Shown: piece after piece, positions 50,102-61,570 of the stretch | How positions within the stretch are numbered: the first letter of the stretch is position 1 | Layout: every line of letters begins with the position of its first letter | NCBI GenBank assembly: GCA_001643675.2 | Contig: LSRY02000034.1 | Location: forward strand, 558,001 to 622,000 | Reading direction: 5' to 3' | Length of the DNA stretch: 64,000 nucleotides | DNA from: Monocercomonoides exilis | Taxonomy: Eukaryota; Preaxostyla; Oxymonadida; Polymastigidae | Program-made: the position numbers and the translations under genes | Notes under the pieces: generated by a model | Databases searched by the model: none | The model's input: the letters and a program-made list of their open reading frames with translations, nothing else | Told to the model about the DNA's origin: nothing

Positions 50102-51525
50102 ATGTCTTCTTTTCCTTCTTCAACAGCTCTTTCCAAAATTTTTGCAACAGCCGAGTATCGAAGACTGGATTCAAAAGTTGAAAAAATCAACTTTCTTCTA
50201 TCAAAAGAAGAAATTTCACACAAAAGCATTGTTTCTTCAGGGTTAGTTTCTTCTTCGGCTCTATATCGACATATCTCTTCTTTAAAGCAGGGAAGAGATC
50301 CTCAACACAATGGTAGACCGAACATGTTCAACAAAGAAGAACAAGAAGAAATTGAAGATTGTGCGAAAACACTATTAATTTCGACTAACAAAATAACAAT
50401 AAAAGATGTCATCAGAATTGTATGGTTTATTTAAGGATATGTTTTTCAACTCTTTTCAATTTATATTTTTAGGCTGAGAATGTTTTGAAGAGAAGAAAAC
50501 GAAATGAAGATGACGAATGTGAAATGAAAGAAATTAATGAAAAATGGGCTCGAAGATTTATAAGAAAAAGCAACGCTTTGAAAATGGAAAAGCCAAAATA
50601 TATGGATGTAAAACGGCTTCTAGCATCCTCTCCTGCTAACATTTCTTCATGGTTTTCATTATTGGAGGAAACATTAAAAACAAAAAAAATCAGTCAGGAT
50701 CTGATTTTAAATATTGACGAAACTGGAATCAGTTTATGCAAATCAGATAATAACCACATCATCACAGATTCAGATCAAAAGCAGTCAGTATTACATTCAC
50801 AACAGCATGAGCCCAACGCGACATTAATTTTTGGAGTTTATACGGACGGATCTTCTTTGAATCCTTTGATGTTGTGGCCTTCCAAAACAGTTCCAAAAGA
50901 TCTTCTTCCTTTGAAGTTTCGAAATGTTGAAATTATTACCAATGGAAGTGGATGGATTACAAAAACTGACTACGAAGAAATTATGATGCAATACATATTA
51001 CCTGCAATAGACAAGAAAAGAATAGAACTTCATGGAAAAGAAGCAACAGCGCTAATTATTATGGATGGACATTCGTCAAGGCTTTGTTGGCCAGTAATGT
51101 CCTGGTGCTGCACACATTCAATTGAAATTGCAATTCTTCCATCTCATTCCACTCATTTAACACAACCCCTTGATAGATACGTGTTTGCCCGGTTCAAAAA
51201 AAGTTTGTATTCTTCTTTCAAACCTCCCACCGAAAGTGGAGTATCTGCCTCCAGAAAAGCTCTTATTCCAGCTTTGGCAGATGCAGTGAGTGCTGCACTG
51301 GATCCCAGAACTATTAGAAAATCATCCTACGCATGCGGAATTGAGCCCTTCGATCCTTCTGTTGTTTTGGATCGATTGCCCAATCAGTTGTCAATCGCAA
51401 AAACTTCTTCGCTAACTTCTTCATGCACTTTTTCCGAAATCATGAACAAAAAGGTTATCACAAGTGATGAATTTGTTGAGGAGAACGACACACATGAGGA
51501 AGGCTTATATAATTTAAATGGGTGA
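50102..51525 (+). CDS. Pogo-like DDD transposase, right copy
   Basis: Exon 1 50102-50419, 53-nt intron 50420-50472, exon 2 50473-51525. Same domains and catalytic residues as the left copy, with Tyr in place of His at one site. A possible third exon lies at 51823-52034. With two near-identical reading frames in opposite orientation, transcripts from both arms would be complementary. Confidence 0.8.
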
Positions 51526-52246
51526 TTATTTTTGTAATCATAACTTTTTTCGGGGAGTTGAATATTTAGAATATACATTGTTATTTGTTCAATAATTTTC
51601 TTTCAAGCAAAAAATGTTTATCTATTGTTTTAAAGGCACAAGTTTAACTTGAAAAAATTGAAGAGGTGTCACAAAAAGATCAGTCACTTTTCAGAGTTCA
51701 TTAACAAAGATTTAAAACTATGTTGATAAACAGAAATTTTTGTTCAAACAAATATGATTTCAAAAATAATCACCCAAATCATATTTTTGGGTTTATTTTT
51801 AAGAAAATTGTTTTTTTTACAGGAAAATGTGAACTGAACAAATGCAGCGTCGTCCAATCCAAGCTGGCATCAGTGAGTCAACATGATGAGCAACAGAACA
51901 AAAGTTGTGATAAAACAATTTCTGGGCAAAACTTAGAAGAAGAAATGGAGGAGAATGTATTGTTTGCGACTGAAAAACGAAAAAGAAAGAAGGTTTCAGA
52001 ATCAGCTTGGGGAAGACAGTTTGACTTTAACTAAATAACGTAACTATTTTCGAGGAACAAAAACTTTGAATGCCCGATTTATAAATTTTCGTTTTTGTTC
52101 CATAAATAACGAAAGCCAAATGCTTCGGTTAATGTTTTTTTTTCTCACCAAGGTTATTAAAATAGAAAAGAATTCAATCAAAAAACAACTTAAATAGACA
52201 TTGTTTTTCTATTTTTTGTTTTTTTCCAGATGTACGTGAACAACTA

Positions 52247-52651
52247 GGTGTATTCACAGAGAACGGGGCAAAAAAATTTCAATGAAAAAAATCATAAAAA
52301 ACACAGAAAAAAAGAGCTTTGGCAGGAGTCGAACCCCCGACCTTTGACCAACGGAATATCAATGGTCGAGGTAGCTACCGCTTGCGCTACTCGAGCCAAA
52401 GCCCAGCTTTACTTTCTTATGACTCAACTTAAACCTGGCTTAACCCTAACCCAAAAAATCCAAAAAGATCAAATTTTTTTGTGTGCTAACCCTAAAAAAA
52501 AGAGCGGGAACAAAACCCTAAGCCCAAGAACTGTTACGCTAACCCTAAAACCTAAACCAAGCAATTAATACAGTGATTATTTTGAAATTTTAACCCTAAA
52601 AATAAAAAAATACTGGGTCAGATCAAAGCTGCCCCGTTCTCTGTGAATATG
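52247..52651. mobile_element. 405-bp element with tRNA-like unit (right)
   Basis: Inverted twin of 45820-46224, with the same 24-bp ends and TAGTTGTT-type target duplication. Confidence 0.8.
52314..52403 (-). tRNA. tRNA-like Pol III unit (right)
   Basis: Minus-strand twin of 46068-46157, with the same A box, B box and T7 terminator. Same doubts about the anticodon and D arms. Confidence 0.5.
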
Positions 52652-52761
52652 CCAACAACTAATTCAATCAAACTTAGAAATAAATCAAATCTGAAGAAAT
52701 CGAAAACTGCAGGGTATGCTTCCGGGTTTTGTCCTTTTCCCGGGTTTTGTCCATGATTATA

Positions 52762-53211
52762 CAGTCAAAACCGGATATAATCACATCGGTTTTTGCAGGA
52801 CTTTTTGTGACTATATCCGATTGTGATTATACACGATGATGCTTTACACAGAAAAAAATGACATTTTATTTTAGAAATAATTAATTTTGGGTCAATTTTT
52901 TTATTTTTGAAAAAACTTGACAAATACACATTTTTCAATAGAAATAACAATTTTTATTGTTTTATTATGTTATTCAGACTTATTTTAACATTATTTTGAA
53001 AAATCGATTTTTTGAAAATTTTGATCAAAAAACCGATTTTTCATTGAAATATTAACGCATAATAATAAAAAATGTGATTATATATTTACAGCCCTGTGAT
53101 TGTATGCGATGGAAAATGAATGAAAAACAAACAAAAAATGTAGGTGCATCGAAAAATGTGACTATAAATGAATGTGATTGTATTCGATGTGATTATATCC
53201 GGTTTTGACTG
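52762..53211 (-). mobile_element. Intact 450-bp Tigger-like MITE (right arm)
   Basis: Inverted twin of 45260-45709. Confidence 0.85.
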
Positions 53212-53755
53212 TACATATCATTTTTTTGTGTTTCAAATGACCAAACACTCATAAATAAATCATCGTTTTAACACTCAAGAATCGTTTTATTTTAATAATG
53301 TTTATTTCTCATTTCAATATATTTCAAAACAAATTCATATGTGTCCTTAAAATCGTGTTTTTTGAAAAAATGTATGAAAAGAGAAAAAAATATTATTAAA
53401 ACAAGTTGAGAATGTTTTAAACAACAAAACCATAAAAAATAAATGTTGTATTATGATATAAAAGTTTAAAACTTCTGATAATAAGTATTCACTGGAAAAG
53501 CAGCAAGCCAATGATCAATACATAAAATTTTAATTTTCCTTGATCTTTTTGTCAAATATGAAATTATCAAAAAAAATAGTTCAGAATAATTAGATTATTA
53601 TGTTACAAACAGTTCTGGTTATTTTATATTTTAAACTAGCTTGTGCATAGCTGTTGGCAGGGTAAAACAAAAGGGTCTTTATATAGAAAAAAGGTCAAGA
53701 TAAAATTATAGCCGTATTCTAATTTGAATCCCGTGTGGATGATTAAGAAAAAATA

Positions 53756-54424
53756 CCCCAAAAATTATTCAAAGTCGAAAAACTTTCAATCGAAATCGAA
53801 AAACTTTCAAGCAAAGTCGAAAGTTCGAAAAACTTCAAATCTTCAAAAAGATGACAGAAATAAATTCAAGTCAAAAAACATTGTTTTTGTTAAAATATCG
53901 ATTATATTTGTTATATTAATGATTTTTCATCATTTTTACGATATTTTTCTTTTCTTTCTTTTGACCAATTGCAAATTTTAAAAATATGAGAGAAATTCGG
54001 ACATATTTTTATCTCATTTCAATTAAAAGCACACTTCTTCACAGAAAATTTACTATAGAAAATTTTTATTTTTTTTCCTATTTTATGTAGAATGAAGAAT
54101 ACATTATTGACTCTCTTATTTAATGTTTTTTCATCACAAACAACTCATTTCTTATAGAAGGAAACAAATATTTTATGCTTCGTTAAGAGTTTATTTTTGA
54201 GTTTATTTTGATTCCAAATCTTCAAAATATGCAGAAAACAATGACACAAACATTGCTAATAATAATCACAAAAACAAAAGAACAAAGATCCACTTCAAGT
54301 GAATTTTCCAAATTAATCGTTCATTTTTTGTCAAGGTTTCGATTTCGATTAAAAGTTTTTCGACTTTGGTTGAAAGTTTTTCAATTTTGATTGAAAGTTT
54401 TTCGACTTTGAATAATTTTTGGTG
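53756..54424. mobile_element. 669-bp MITE with tandem subterminal motifs
   Basis: Ends CCCCAAAAATTATTCAAAGT and the inverse of CACCAAAAATTATTCAAAGT, next to TA on both sides (53754-53755, 54425-54426). Each end carries two to three copies of GTCGAAAAACTTTCAA at short spacing, a likely transposase-binding array. No coding capacity. It lies 45 bp outside the palindrome. Confidence 0.75.
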
Positions 54425-54426
54425 TA

Positions 54427-54740
54427 CTTAATGAAAAGTGAAACGAACCTTCAACTCATAAATTCAGTTTATCATTCGACTCTCATTAGCTTTATTATTA
54501 TACTGTGTTTAAATGTGTTTCCATTTTTTAACAAAAAAATCAAAACCCTTGAAATTAAAAAATTGAGAATCCATAAAAAAATACCCACAAAATATGATTG
54601 ATAGGTAATTCTGAAAAAATAAATAAAAATTTTCAATGCCGTTCTGGACAGATTTCAACGTTGATTCGAATAAGAAAACTTCATCAAAAATAATCCAAAA
54701 TCAATTGAAATAAATCCACATTATTTGAATAAAATGGAGT
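54427..54740. other. AT-rich spacer between two MITEs
   Basis: About 310 bp; nothing recognised. Confidence 0.4.
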
Positions 54741-54742
54741 TA

Positions 54743-55807
54743 CCGTCGTTCAGAAACCCGGGAATTTTTCAAAAACCCGGACTTTTTATAAAATTTCATA
54801 TATCTCGACAAGTTTCAAAAATTAAATTATAATAATTCACACATTCATACATCAGTATATAACGCATCTAACCATATTGAAATTTTTATTTATTGTGCTG
54901 TATTTATGAAGAAATAAATAATTTTTATTTTTGATAATATGACTTTTAATAATTTATTCTGTTTCAACAAAACGATTCAGTTCATCTTTTATACATAAAA
55001 CTTATTTTTTCTTTGTTGCAAACTGTTCTGGTTATTTTTCATTTTCGGCAATTTGCTCTTTCTAATGGAAAAAAAAAACTATCATTTTTGAAAAACATTA
55101 GCAATGGGATAATTTAAAAATTATTTTTTGCACAACACGAAAATATCCAAGTGAATTTAACACATACAAAAATAAATATGATAGTTGTATAAAATTTCTT
55201 TATTGATGAAATTTTAAATGATTCATTAGGTATTTCATAAAACGCGATTTGGTAGAAAAATCATAGAAAATGATCATTTTAAATCATTAACTAGAAAAAT
55301 AATCTTGATTTATAAAATACCTACTGAATCGTTTAAAATTTCATCAATAAAGAAATTTTATACAACTATCATATTTATTTTTGTATGTGTTAAATTCACT
55401 TGGATATTTTCGTGTTGTGCAAAAAATAATTTTTAAATTATCCCATTGCTAATGTTTTTCAAAAATGATAGTTTTTTTTTTCCATTAGAAAGAGCAAATT
55501 GCCGAAAATGAAAAATAACCAGAACAGTTTGCAACAAAGAAAAAATAAGTTTTATGTATAAAAGATGAACTGAATCGTTTTGTTGAAACAGAATAAATTA
55601 TTAAAAGTCATATTATCAAAAATAAAAATTATTTATTTCTTCATAAATACAGCACAATAAATAAAAATTTCAATATGGTTAGATGCGTTATATACTGATG
55701 TATGAATGTGTGAATTATTATAATTTAATTTTTGAAACTTGTCGAGATATATGAAATTTTATAAAAAGTCCGGGTTTTTGAAAAATTCCCGGGTTTCTGA
55801 ACGACGG
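54743..55807. mobile_element. 1065-bp foldback element with long arms
   Basis: Ends CCGTCGTTCAGAAACCCG and its inverse, next to TA (54741-54742, 55808-55809). The arms of about 500 bp appear identical until close to the centre (about 55275), where a few mismatches occur around a spacer of roughly 60-70 bp. The terminal region carries two AAACCCG motifs 19 bp apart, like the pogo-like elements in this window. No coding capacity. Confidence 0.8.
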
Positions 55808-55810
55808 TAA

Positions 55811-58634
55811 TTCATTATTAATCTCTAAATTTTTAGGAAAAATTATCCGTCTTTCTTTTCCTATTTCATGATCGTTTTTGTAGCTTGAATTATTTTGAAA
55901 CTGTATTTATTTTTTTCGAATAATCATGCTCCAAGCCATGAACAAATTTTGCAAAAACGAATCGTGCAAAACAATAAATTCTGAAATGGATGTGTGTGAA
56001 TGAAGCAAAACCATGTGTATGAATAATTGAAGTAAATAAATTAACTTTTAAAAACAAATGAATCACAAATAAATAATAAAAAGAATGCAAAATTGCTTTC
56101 TGAAAAAAAAGTCCTCAAAAACAGGTAAATGAAAAATTCTCCCCTCAACAGGTTGATCATAGCAATAAATTATCAATTATTTAAATGACAATTTCTCAAT
56201 CATTAAAACCACAAAAACGAAAAAGAGTCTTCTGAACAAAGGTTATAAAGCAAGAATTGTTCAAACCGCTTGACAATTACAACAATTTAAATAATAATAG
56301 TATTGAATTCAAATTTAAAGCCCAAGTATGGATTGGAACTTTAGTATCTCTTTCAATTCAATAAGCCAATTATCTTTCAGTAACATCACAAAAATTGTTA
56401 AAGAAAATTTCTTGCAAGATTTCTCAACTACTTTTGAGTAAATGTTTATGAACATTCATTTGATGATGTGAAACCATACCAATTGTGATACAGCAATTCA
56501 TAATATTTTAACTTAACCGATAATGCATGTTTTTGTTGCGTAGAAAATACTTTGCCGCAAGAAGCATTGAAAAAAAAGCATATATGAACCCATTAAGCAG
56601 TCATTGAGATAAATTATTGAATCTTAATGCAACTTCAGAAGTATCAAAAATCGAAAGATCAGAAAAGAGATAAAAAAAGAGAGAAATCAGCATCAAAAAA
56701 TAGAATATGTGCACACCGAAGCATCAAAGACCATTACATACAAGATGGCAGGTTTGCTTTCCTTGTAGAATAAATCTTTGTGCAACGTAAATCGAATCAT
56801 GAAAATTAAAAACTGACGCAATTCCATGGAAAAGAGGGGACAGAACAAAGGTACAGCTATGAAATGAGTGTGATAAGGTACCAAAGAACGCATAATAAAA
56901 ATAAAAATTAAAATTAAAAATAAACCCTAAATTATATCCAAAATAAAGAAATGAAACATATTTTTTTTGAGGTTTCAAAAAAAAATAAATGTTTCAGAAA
57001 AGACGAAGAAAAGAAGAAAAGAAGAAAATTTTTGATCACGAGTTAAAGTTGGTAAGCAACAAGGCTGATACAATGGGAACAAAGATTCTTATAACTCTTC
57101 ACAGAAAGAACAAGAACAATAAGAGAGAGAAAGAAAAAGAAATAATATAATTATAAAAAGAAAGAATGAACAATAAATCCAGTGTTTTCGGTTGAAAAAC
57201 ATCTTTCATTATAATCATGAAATCTTCAAAATTAAAAAAAAAAAAAACTAGAAAAAATCGAAACAATTTAAATAAGCACCAAATAGCAAACATGAAGACA
57301 GCACATGAAATTCAAAATAAAGCCATTAACTTGCTTTCAATCTCTGATACAAGGTCACGCAACATTAACAGTACTTTCATTGTCTTTAACACAGAAAAAA
57401 AAACAAATAATTTATTGGTAGTATAACCAATAAAAATGCACATGAAACATTAAAAAATTGAAAAAAACCAACAAAATTAAAAACGAAATGATCATAATTC
57501 CATCACTTAAATAAGGAATCGTAGAATAAAAACAAAAAAGAAAAATGGGATACCGAAAATAGTGCAAAATTAAGAAAAAACGATTTGATTAAAAATACAC
57601 TTGAAAATAAAAAAAACATTATATAAAATTAAATAAAATAAACAAAAAGAAAAAGAGCGAGTTAAGAATGAAACATATAAAATTGTTAAAAAAAAAAAAA
57701 AAAAAAGAAAGAAAGAAAGTTAACAATATTTAAGACAAGGAAGGTGAGTGAAATAAAAAAATCGAGAAGATGATTTCGGAATAGGGAATACTCAAGAAAA
57801 TTGCCAGGTTTGGTTGAATTATCTCGAGATTCAGATTGAAAAGAAACGAATTAATCAAAAAATAATATTCATAAATTAGCAAATAAAAATACAAAAAAAT
57901 ACAAAAAATTTGCAACTCATCATAAACTGGATGAAATTTATAAGAACTGAAAGATAAATTGCATTGGGAAAGAGATTCAAGCAATTTTCTTTTTCTTTTT
58001 CTTTTTCTTTTTTTTTCGCATTGGAGCAAATTTCTTGTATCGTCATTGACGACTACTTCGTCAATTTTCATTGTTGGCTCTGATTCCTAATCCAATTGAG
58101 CAGAATGAGGTTTCATTTCAAATCTCAATAGAATTATCAAACTCAAATCGTTGTAATAATCAAGCGGTTTAATCTTTCTTTTCTTTCTTTCTTTATACCT
58201 TTGTTTTTTTTGACTTTAATAGCTCAAAATAGGCACCAATGAAGGTTCTCTAATATGTCACAGAAACGTGGCAAAGTGTTGAACGTCTGACAAGCATGCA
58301 ATAAGAAGCTTGCATTGCCTATATTAAATAATCTGACAATATTAGAATAAAAGAAATATATATATATATAAATCATTGAAATAAATAATGAAATAATATA
58401 AAATTTATATAAAATTAACAGAAAATAATAAATTGATTGAGTTATATGAAATAATTGAATTAATAAAATTATGCAAAATAAATAAATAAATATCATATGA
58501 AATTCAAAAATGAAATTTCAAAAAATAAAGTCATCATCACAATATCAAAATTCATAACATAAAATTAGCAACCAACCAAAAATTAATGTGAAAATATAAA
58601 AAAGAAAAGAAAAAGAAAAAGAAAAGACAAACTT
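55811..58634. other. Long AT-rich intergenic region
   Basis: 2.8 kb without a supported gene. Contains poly-A/AAAG tracts (about 57688-57718), (TTTTTC)n near 57990-58015 and a short (TA)n at 58358-58371. Open frames are low-complexity. Confidence 0.4.
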
Positions 58635-60467
58635 TTATTTCTCTTGCGGAAACTGCGATGCCGAAACTGTACTTGGTTGTTGAGGAAAAACTCCCTGAAA
58701 TTGAGGCTGCGGCATCTGCATCTGCGTTCTATAAGTTCCATAGCCCTGAGTCAATTGCTGTGCAGTTTGTGTCTGAAATGGATAAAACTGGTTCGGAAAA
58801 GCAGGACACGAATCAACGTTTCCTGCCTGGCTCCTTGTTGCTTGGCTGATGTCTGCGTTTGTGTTCGTGAATGTAGATGTGGTTGAGGTTGTGGATGAGG
58901 ATGTAGCTGTAGCTGTGGTTGCTGCGGTTGCAGTTGTTGCGGCTGAGGGGGCTGCTGGAGCTGTGTTAAACCCAGGAACGGTCGTTCCAGGATGAGCAGC
59001 AACAGCAGGGGGATATGCAGAGGACACTGAAGAAGGAGCCGAAGGGCTTGGTAGCAGTGAAGCTGATTGTTGTGTGGTAAATTGAGGTTGATACTGAAAA
59101 GGATATGGCAACTGTATTTGCAATGGCATTTGCATTCTCTGGTCAGAACAAGGCGGTATGTCAAACGACTGCTGGGCCATCGGCATCTGAGACTGCGCTT
59201 GCGGTTGCAGTTGCAGTTGTGGTTGAGGTTGAAGTTGTGGCCGTAGTTGCAGTTGTAGTTGCAGTTGGTGCTGTGGCTGTGGTTGCAGCTGTGGCTGTGA
59301 TTGTGGCTGAAACTGTGACTGTGGGAGCAGTGCTGGCGAGCTCCGAACAGACGCGTCGCTGCTGATTTGCTGGCTATGAATGGGGTATCTGACAAACTGA
59401 GTCTGCATGTATGGCTCTTCCAGCTGCACGGCCTTCGCAGGTACGCTGCTTTGTGTTGCTGGTGGTGCAGTGCACGAGAAATGAAACAATGGCGAGGTGA
59501 AGCCATCCTTCGCTGGTGTGGTGCACGGGAAAATAGTACCCGAAAACTGCGATATCCCGTATGCCGGGGGCAGCGGCTGGCATTGAACGTTTAAAGTCAT
59601 AGGACAGCCAAACGTCCCAGGAGCAAGTGACACTTGCTGTTGCGGGATTGGAACCTGGTAATTGGTAGTGGCTATGGTAGTGGCTGTGCTTGTGGCTGTG
59701 CTTGTGGCTGGGGAATATCTGGTTTGTGCACTGCTGTTACCAGGCACGTACACAAAGTCTGAACGCGCTGGATGATGCGAAGCATAGCCATGGCTCGGCT
59801 TTTGGTACCTGCTTTCCTTGAGCTGGATTTTCGGGCTAGCGGAAGGGGAAGCATACGGCGTGGGTGTTGGAGAGGGAGAGGGAGATGGAAAAGGAGAAGG
59901 AAAGGGAGAGGAAGAGGAAGAGGAAGAGCCTTTGGAGACAGGAGAGTTGCGCACAGTGGTTACTGCGGCTGAGTGAGAAGGGAATGTTCTTTGTTTGTCC
60001 GCAAATGAAGAGGAAGTGTCGGGTGGGATGAAAGAGGTAGGAGGGTGTGATATTGCGGGTGGAAGCTGCTGTGAAGGGGGTGTTGTGAAAGTTTGTGATG
60101 GAAGTGGACTGGCAAGGGAATTGTAGGTTAATGAGGAGGAAGAGGAAGAGATAGAAGAGGAGGAAGAGGAAGAAGAGGAAGAGGAAGAAGAGGAGGAAGA
60201 GGAAGAGGAGGAAGAGGAAGAAGAGGAAGAAGATGGAGATGGAGAAGAAGGGAGAGAGGAAGAAGAAGGAGTGCATGAGGAAGAAGGGGTGGTTGAGGAA
60301 GAAGGGGTGCATGGGGAAGAAAAAGAAGGTGATGAAGATGAACAAGGTGATGACGAAGTGCTGGCCATTCTTGCCTTTGCAGCAGATCCTGTGACTTTTT
60401 CGATCAGAAAAACAGTTAAGTTGTCAATCGTGATCTTATTTTTAGTTTCCAATACTTCTTTTGCTGC
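58635..60467 (-). CDS. Ser/Pro/Gln-rich low-complexity protein, 5' exon missing
   Basis: The last exon runs 60467-58635 (acceptor TATCTTTAG), about 610 codons to TAA. The first 35 residues are ordinary (ITIDNLTVFLIEKVTGSAAK); then come a long Ser/Pro run, (PSPSPTP)-type repeats, Gln-Pro/Gln-Leu alternation, Thr/Ala tracts and a Gln-rich end. Such composition is typical of disordered transcription or RNA-granule proteins, but no domain is recognised. A first exon with a start codon should lie between about 60480 and 60680; none of the ATGs there splices in frame by eye. GC content is clearly above the surroundings. Confidence 0.6.
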   Translation of the reverse strand, partial: AAKEVLETKNKITIDNLTVFLIEKVTGSAAKARMASTSSSPCSSSSPSFSSPCTPSSSTTPSSSCTPSSSSLPSSPSPSSSSSSSSSSSSSSSSSSSSSSSSSSSISSSSSSLTYNSLASPLPSQTFTTPPSQQLPPAISHPPTSFIPPDTSSSFADKQRTFPSHSAAVTTVRNSPVSKGSSSSSSSPFPSPFPSPSPSPTPTPYASPSASPKIQLKESRYQKPSHGYASHHPARSDFVYVPGNSSAQTRYSPATSTATSTATTIATTNYQVPIPQQQVSLAPGTFGCPMTLNVQCQPLPPAYGISQFSGTIFPCTTPAKDGFTSPLFHFSCTAPPATQSSVPAKAVQLEEPYMQTQFVRYPIHSQQISSDASVRSSPALLPQSQFQPQSQPQLQPQPQHQLQLQLQLRPQLQPQPQLQLQPQAQSQMPMAQQSFDIPPCSDQRMQMPLQIQLPYPFQYQPQFTTQQSASLLPSPSAPSSVSSAYPPAVAAHPGTTVPGFNTAPAAPSAATTATAATTATATSSSTTSTTSTFTNTNADISQATRSQAGNVDSCPAFPNQFYPFQTQTAQQLTQGYGTYRTQMQMPQPQFQGVFPQQPSTVSASQFPQEK

Positions 60468-60686
60468 CTAAAGATAATAATTATTATTGAATGAAAGAAT
60501 AAAATATGATAAACAAAAAGAAAATCAACCTCAAAATAAAATCATTGAATGTTCAAAATAAGCGCCCATATTAAAAAAAATTAAATAAACGTTTATTACT
60601 CTTTAACTGGAAAAAAAAATTATTTTTTGAATAAAAAAATCAAGACAGAGATAACAGGAATGTTTGACAAAATCATCTGCAAATTA

Positions 60687-61570
60687 TCAGCACACTTTAC
60701 ACCCTTTTTCGGTTGGTGGATATTCGACAGTTCCAAAATAAGGGTTTTTTTGAAACAAGTATGGAATTAATTCCACGCGAGGGGTAATGTCAAAAGCAGT
60801 TAGCATTTTTTCAAGTTTCGTCTCGTTCTCAACGGTCGAAAAATGTAACAGATCATTTTGCGGATCATGCTGGATAAGAAGCATGCAAGCTGCATCATTT
60901 CGATTCACAGCACTTAGCTTTCCGTAGCTTCCAAATGTTTTATGAATCAAATCTTTAAAACGATGTGTCATTTCTGATTTGGTATTAACAGCAAAATAAG
61001 CTTGTTTTTTTTTTCTGTCAATTTCGAAATATTCAAAAGGTGGTGGAAGAGGTCGACTAACTGTTTCTGAGTTAATAATTGCAATAAAAATATAAAAAAT
61101 ATTTTAAAGCATTTTTTTCAAACCATTGTCATAGTTGTCCATTCTGTAATACTTTAACGATTTTTCTTTGCAAAAAAACACAAAATCTGAAAATATTCAA
61201 AATAATTCAATAATCATTATTAACATTAAAACTGTAATCATTTTATCAAACCTTTAAGTTCATTTCCCCCTGTTGTGGACTTTTTAAAATAAATATTTAT
61301 CTGTGAAATAAGCTTTCAAACAATAAAGAATACCAATTTATGCAGCTTAATCAATTCATTAGCCAAGTCTTGACGTGTCAAAGTTATATGCCCACTGACA
61401 AAATGCCCAGTCGCAGAATTGGTGTTATTCGAAGATTTTGAGCAAAAATCAAGTTCAGAATTTTCAGATGAATAATTGCGATCAACTTTCTTTAAATTTT
61501 CGTTTAATTTTCTCCTTATGTTCTTTTCAATCAACGAAGTTTTTTCTATTGTAGGTTCTTCTTGCATCAT
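60687..61570 (-). CDS. Hypothetical 242-aa protein, four exons
   Basis: Exons: 61570-61334, 61300-61252, 61186-61124, 61066-60687; introns are 33, 65 and 57 nt, all GT-AG with phases 0, 1, 1. The total is exactly 243 codons. The N-terminal 50 residues are charged (ENLKKVDRNYSSENSE); the C-terminal 140 residues look like a compact alpha/beta domain (PLPPPFEYFEIDRKKKQ, HKTFGSYGKLSA, CMLLIQHDP). It faintly recalls small RNase P subunit folds, but I would not assign it. Starts at the first of two adjacent ATGs; stop TAA. It is upstream of, and in the same direction as, the Ser/Pro/Gln-rich gene, 220 bp apart. Confidence 0.65.

Larger units (their letters stand above)
49895..52760 (+). mobile_element. 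Pogo-like transposon, right copy
   Basis: Inverted twin of 45711-48576, with the same ends (ATAATCATGG... and its inverse) and the same nested 405-bp element. Confidence 0.8.
49398..53709 (-). mobile_element. Right arm of giant palindrome
   Basis: Inverse of 44762-49073. Differences seen by eye: one substitution in the transposase and two single-base homopolymer indels (T6/A5 near 46795/51676, T5/A6 near 48525/49945). Outer flank is TATAGCC, the inverse of the left outer flank GGGCTATA apart from the last base. Confidence 0.8.

Noticed and set aside
44762-53709. Palindrome as pure assembly artefact
   Set aside because: Not excluded, but the arms differ by a substitution and indels, have a unique spacer, and their boundaries match a terminal repeat. 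An artefact would more likely give identical arms with arbitrary ends.
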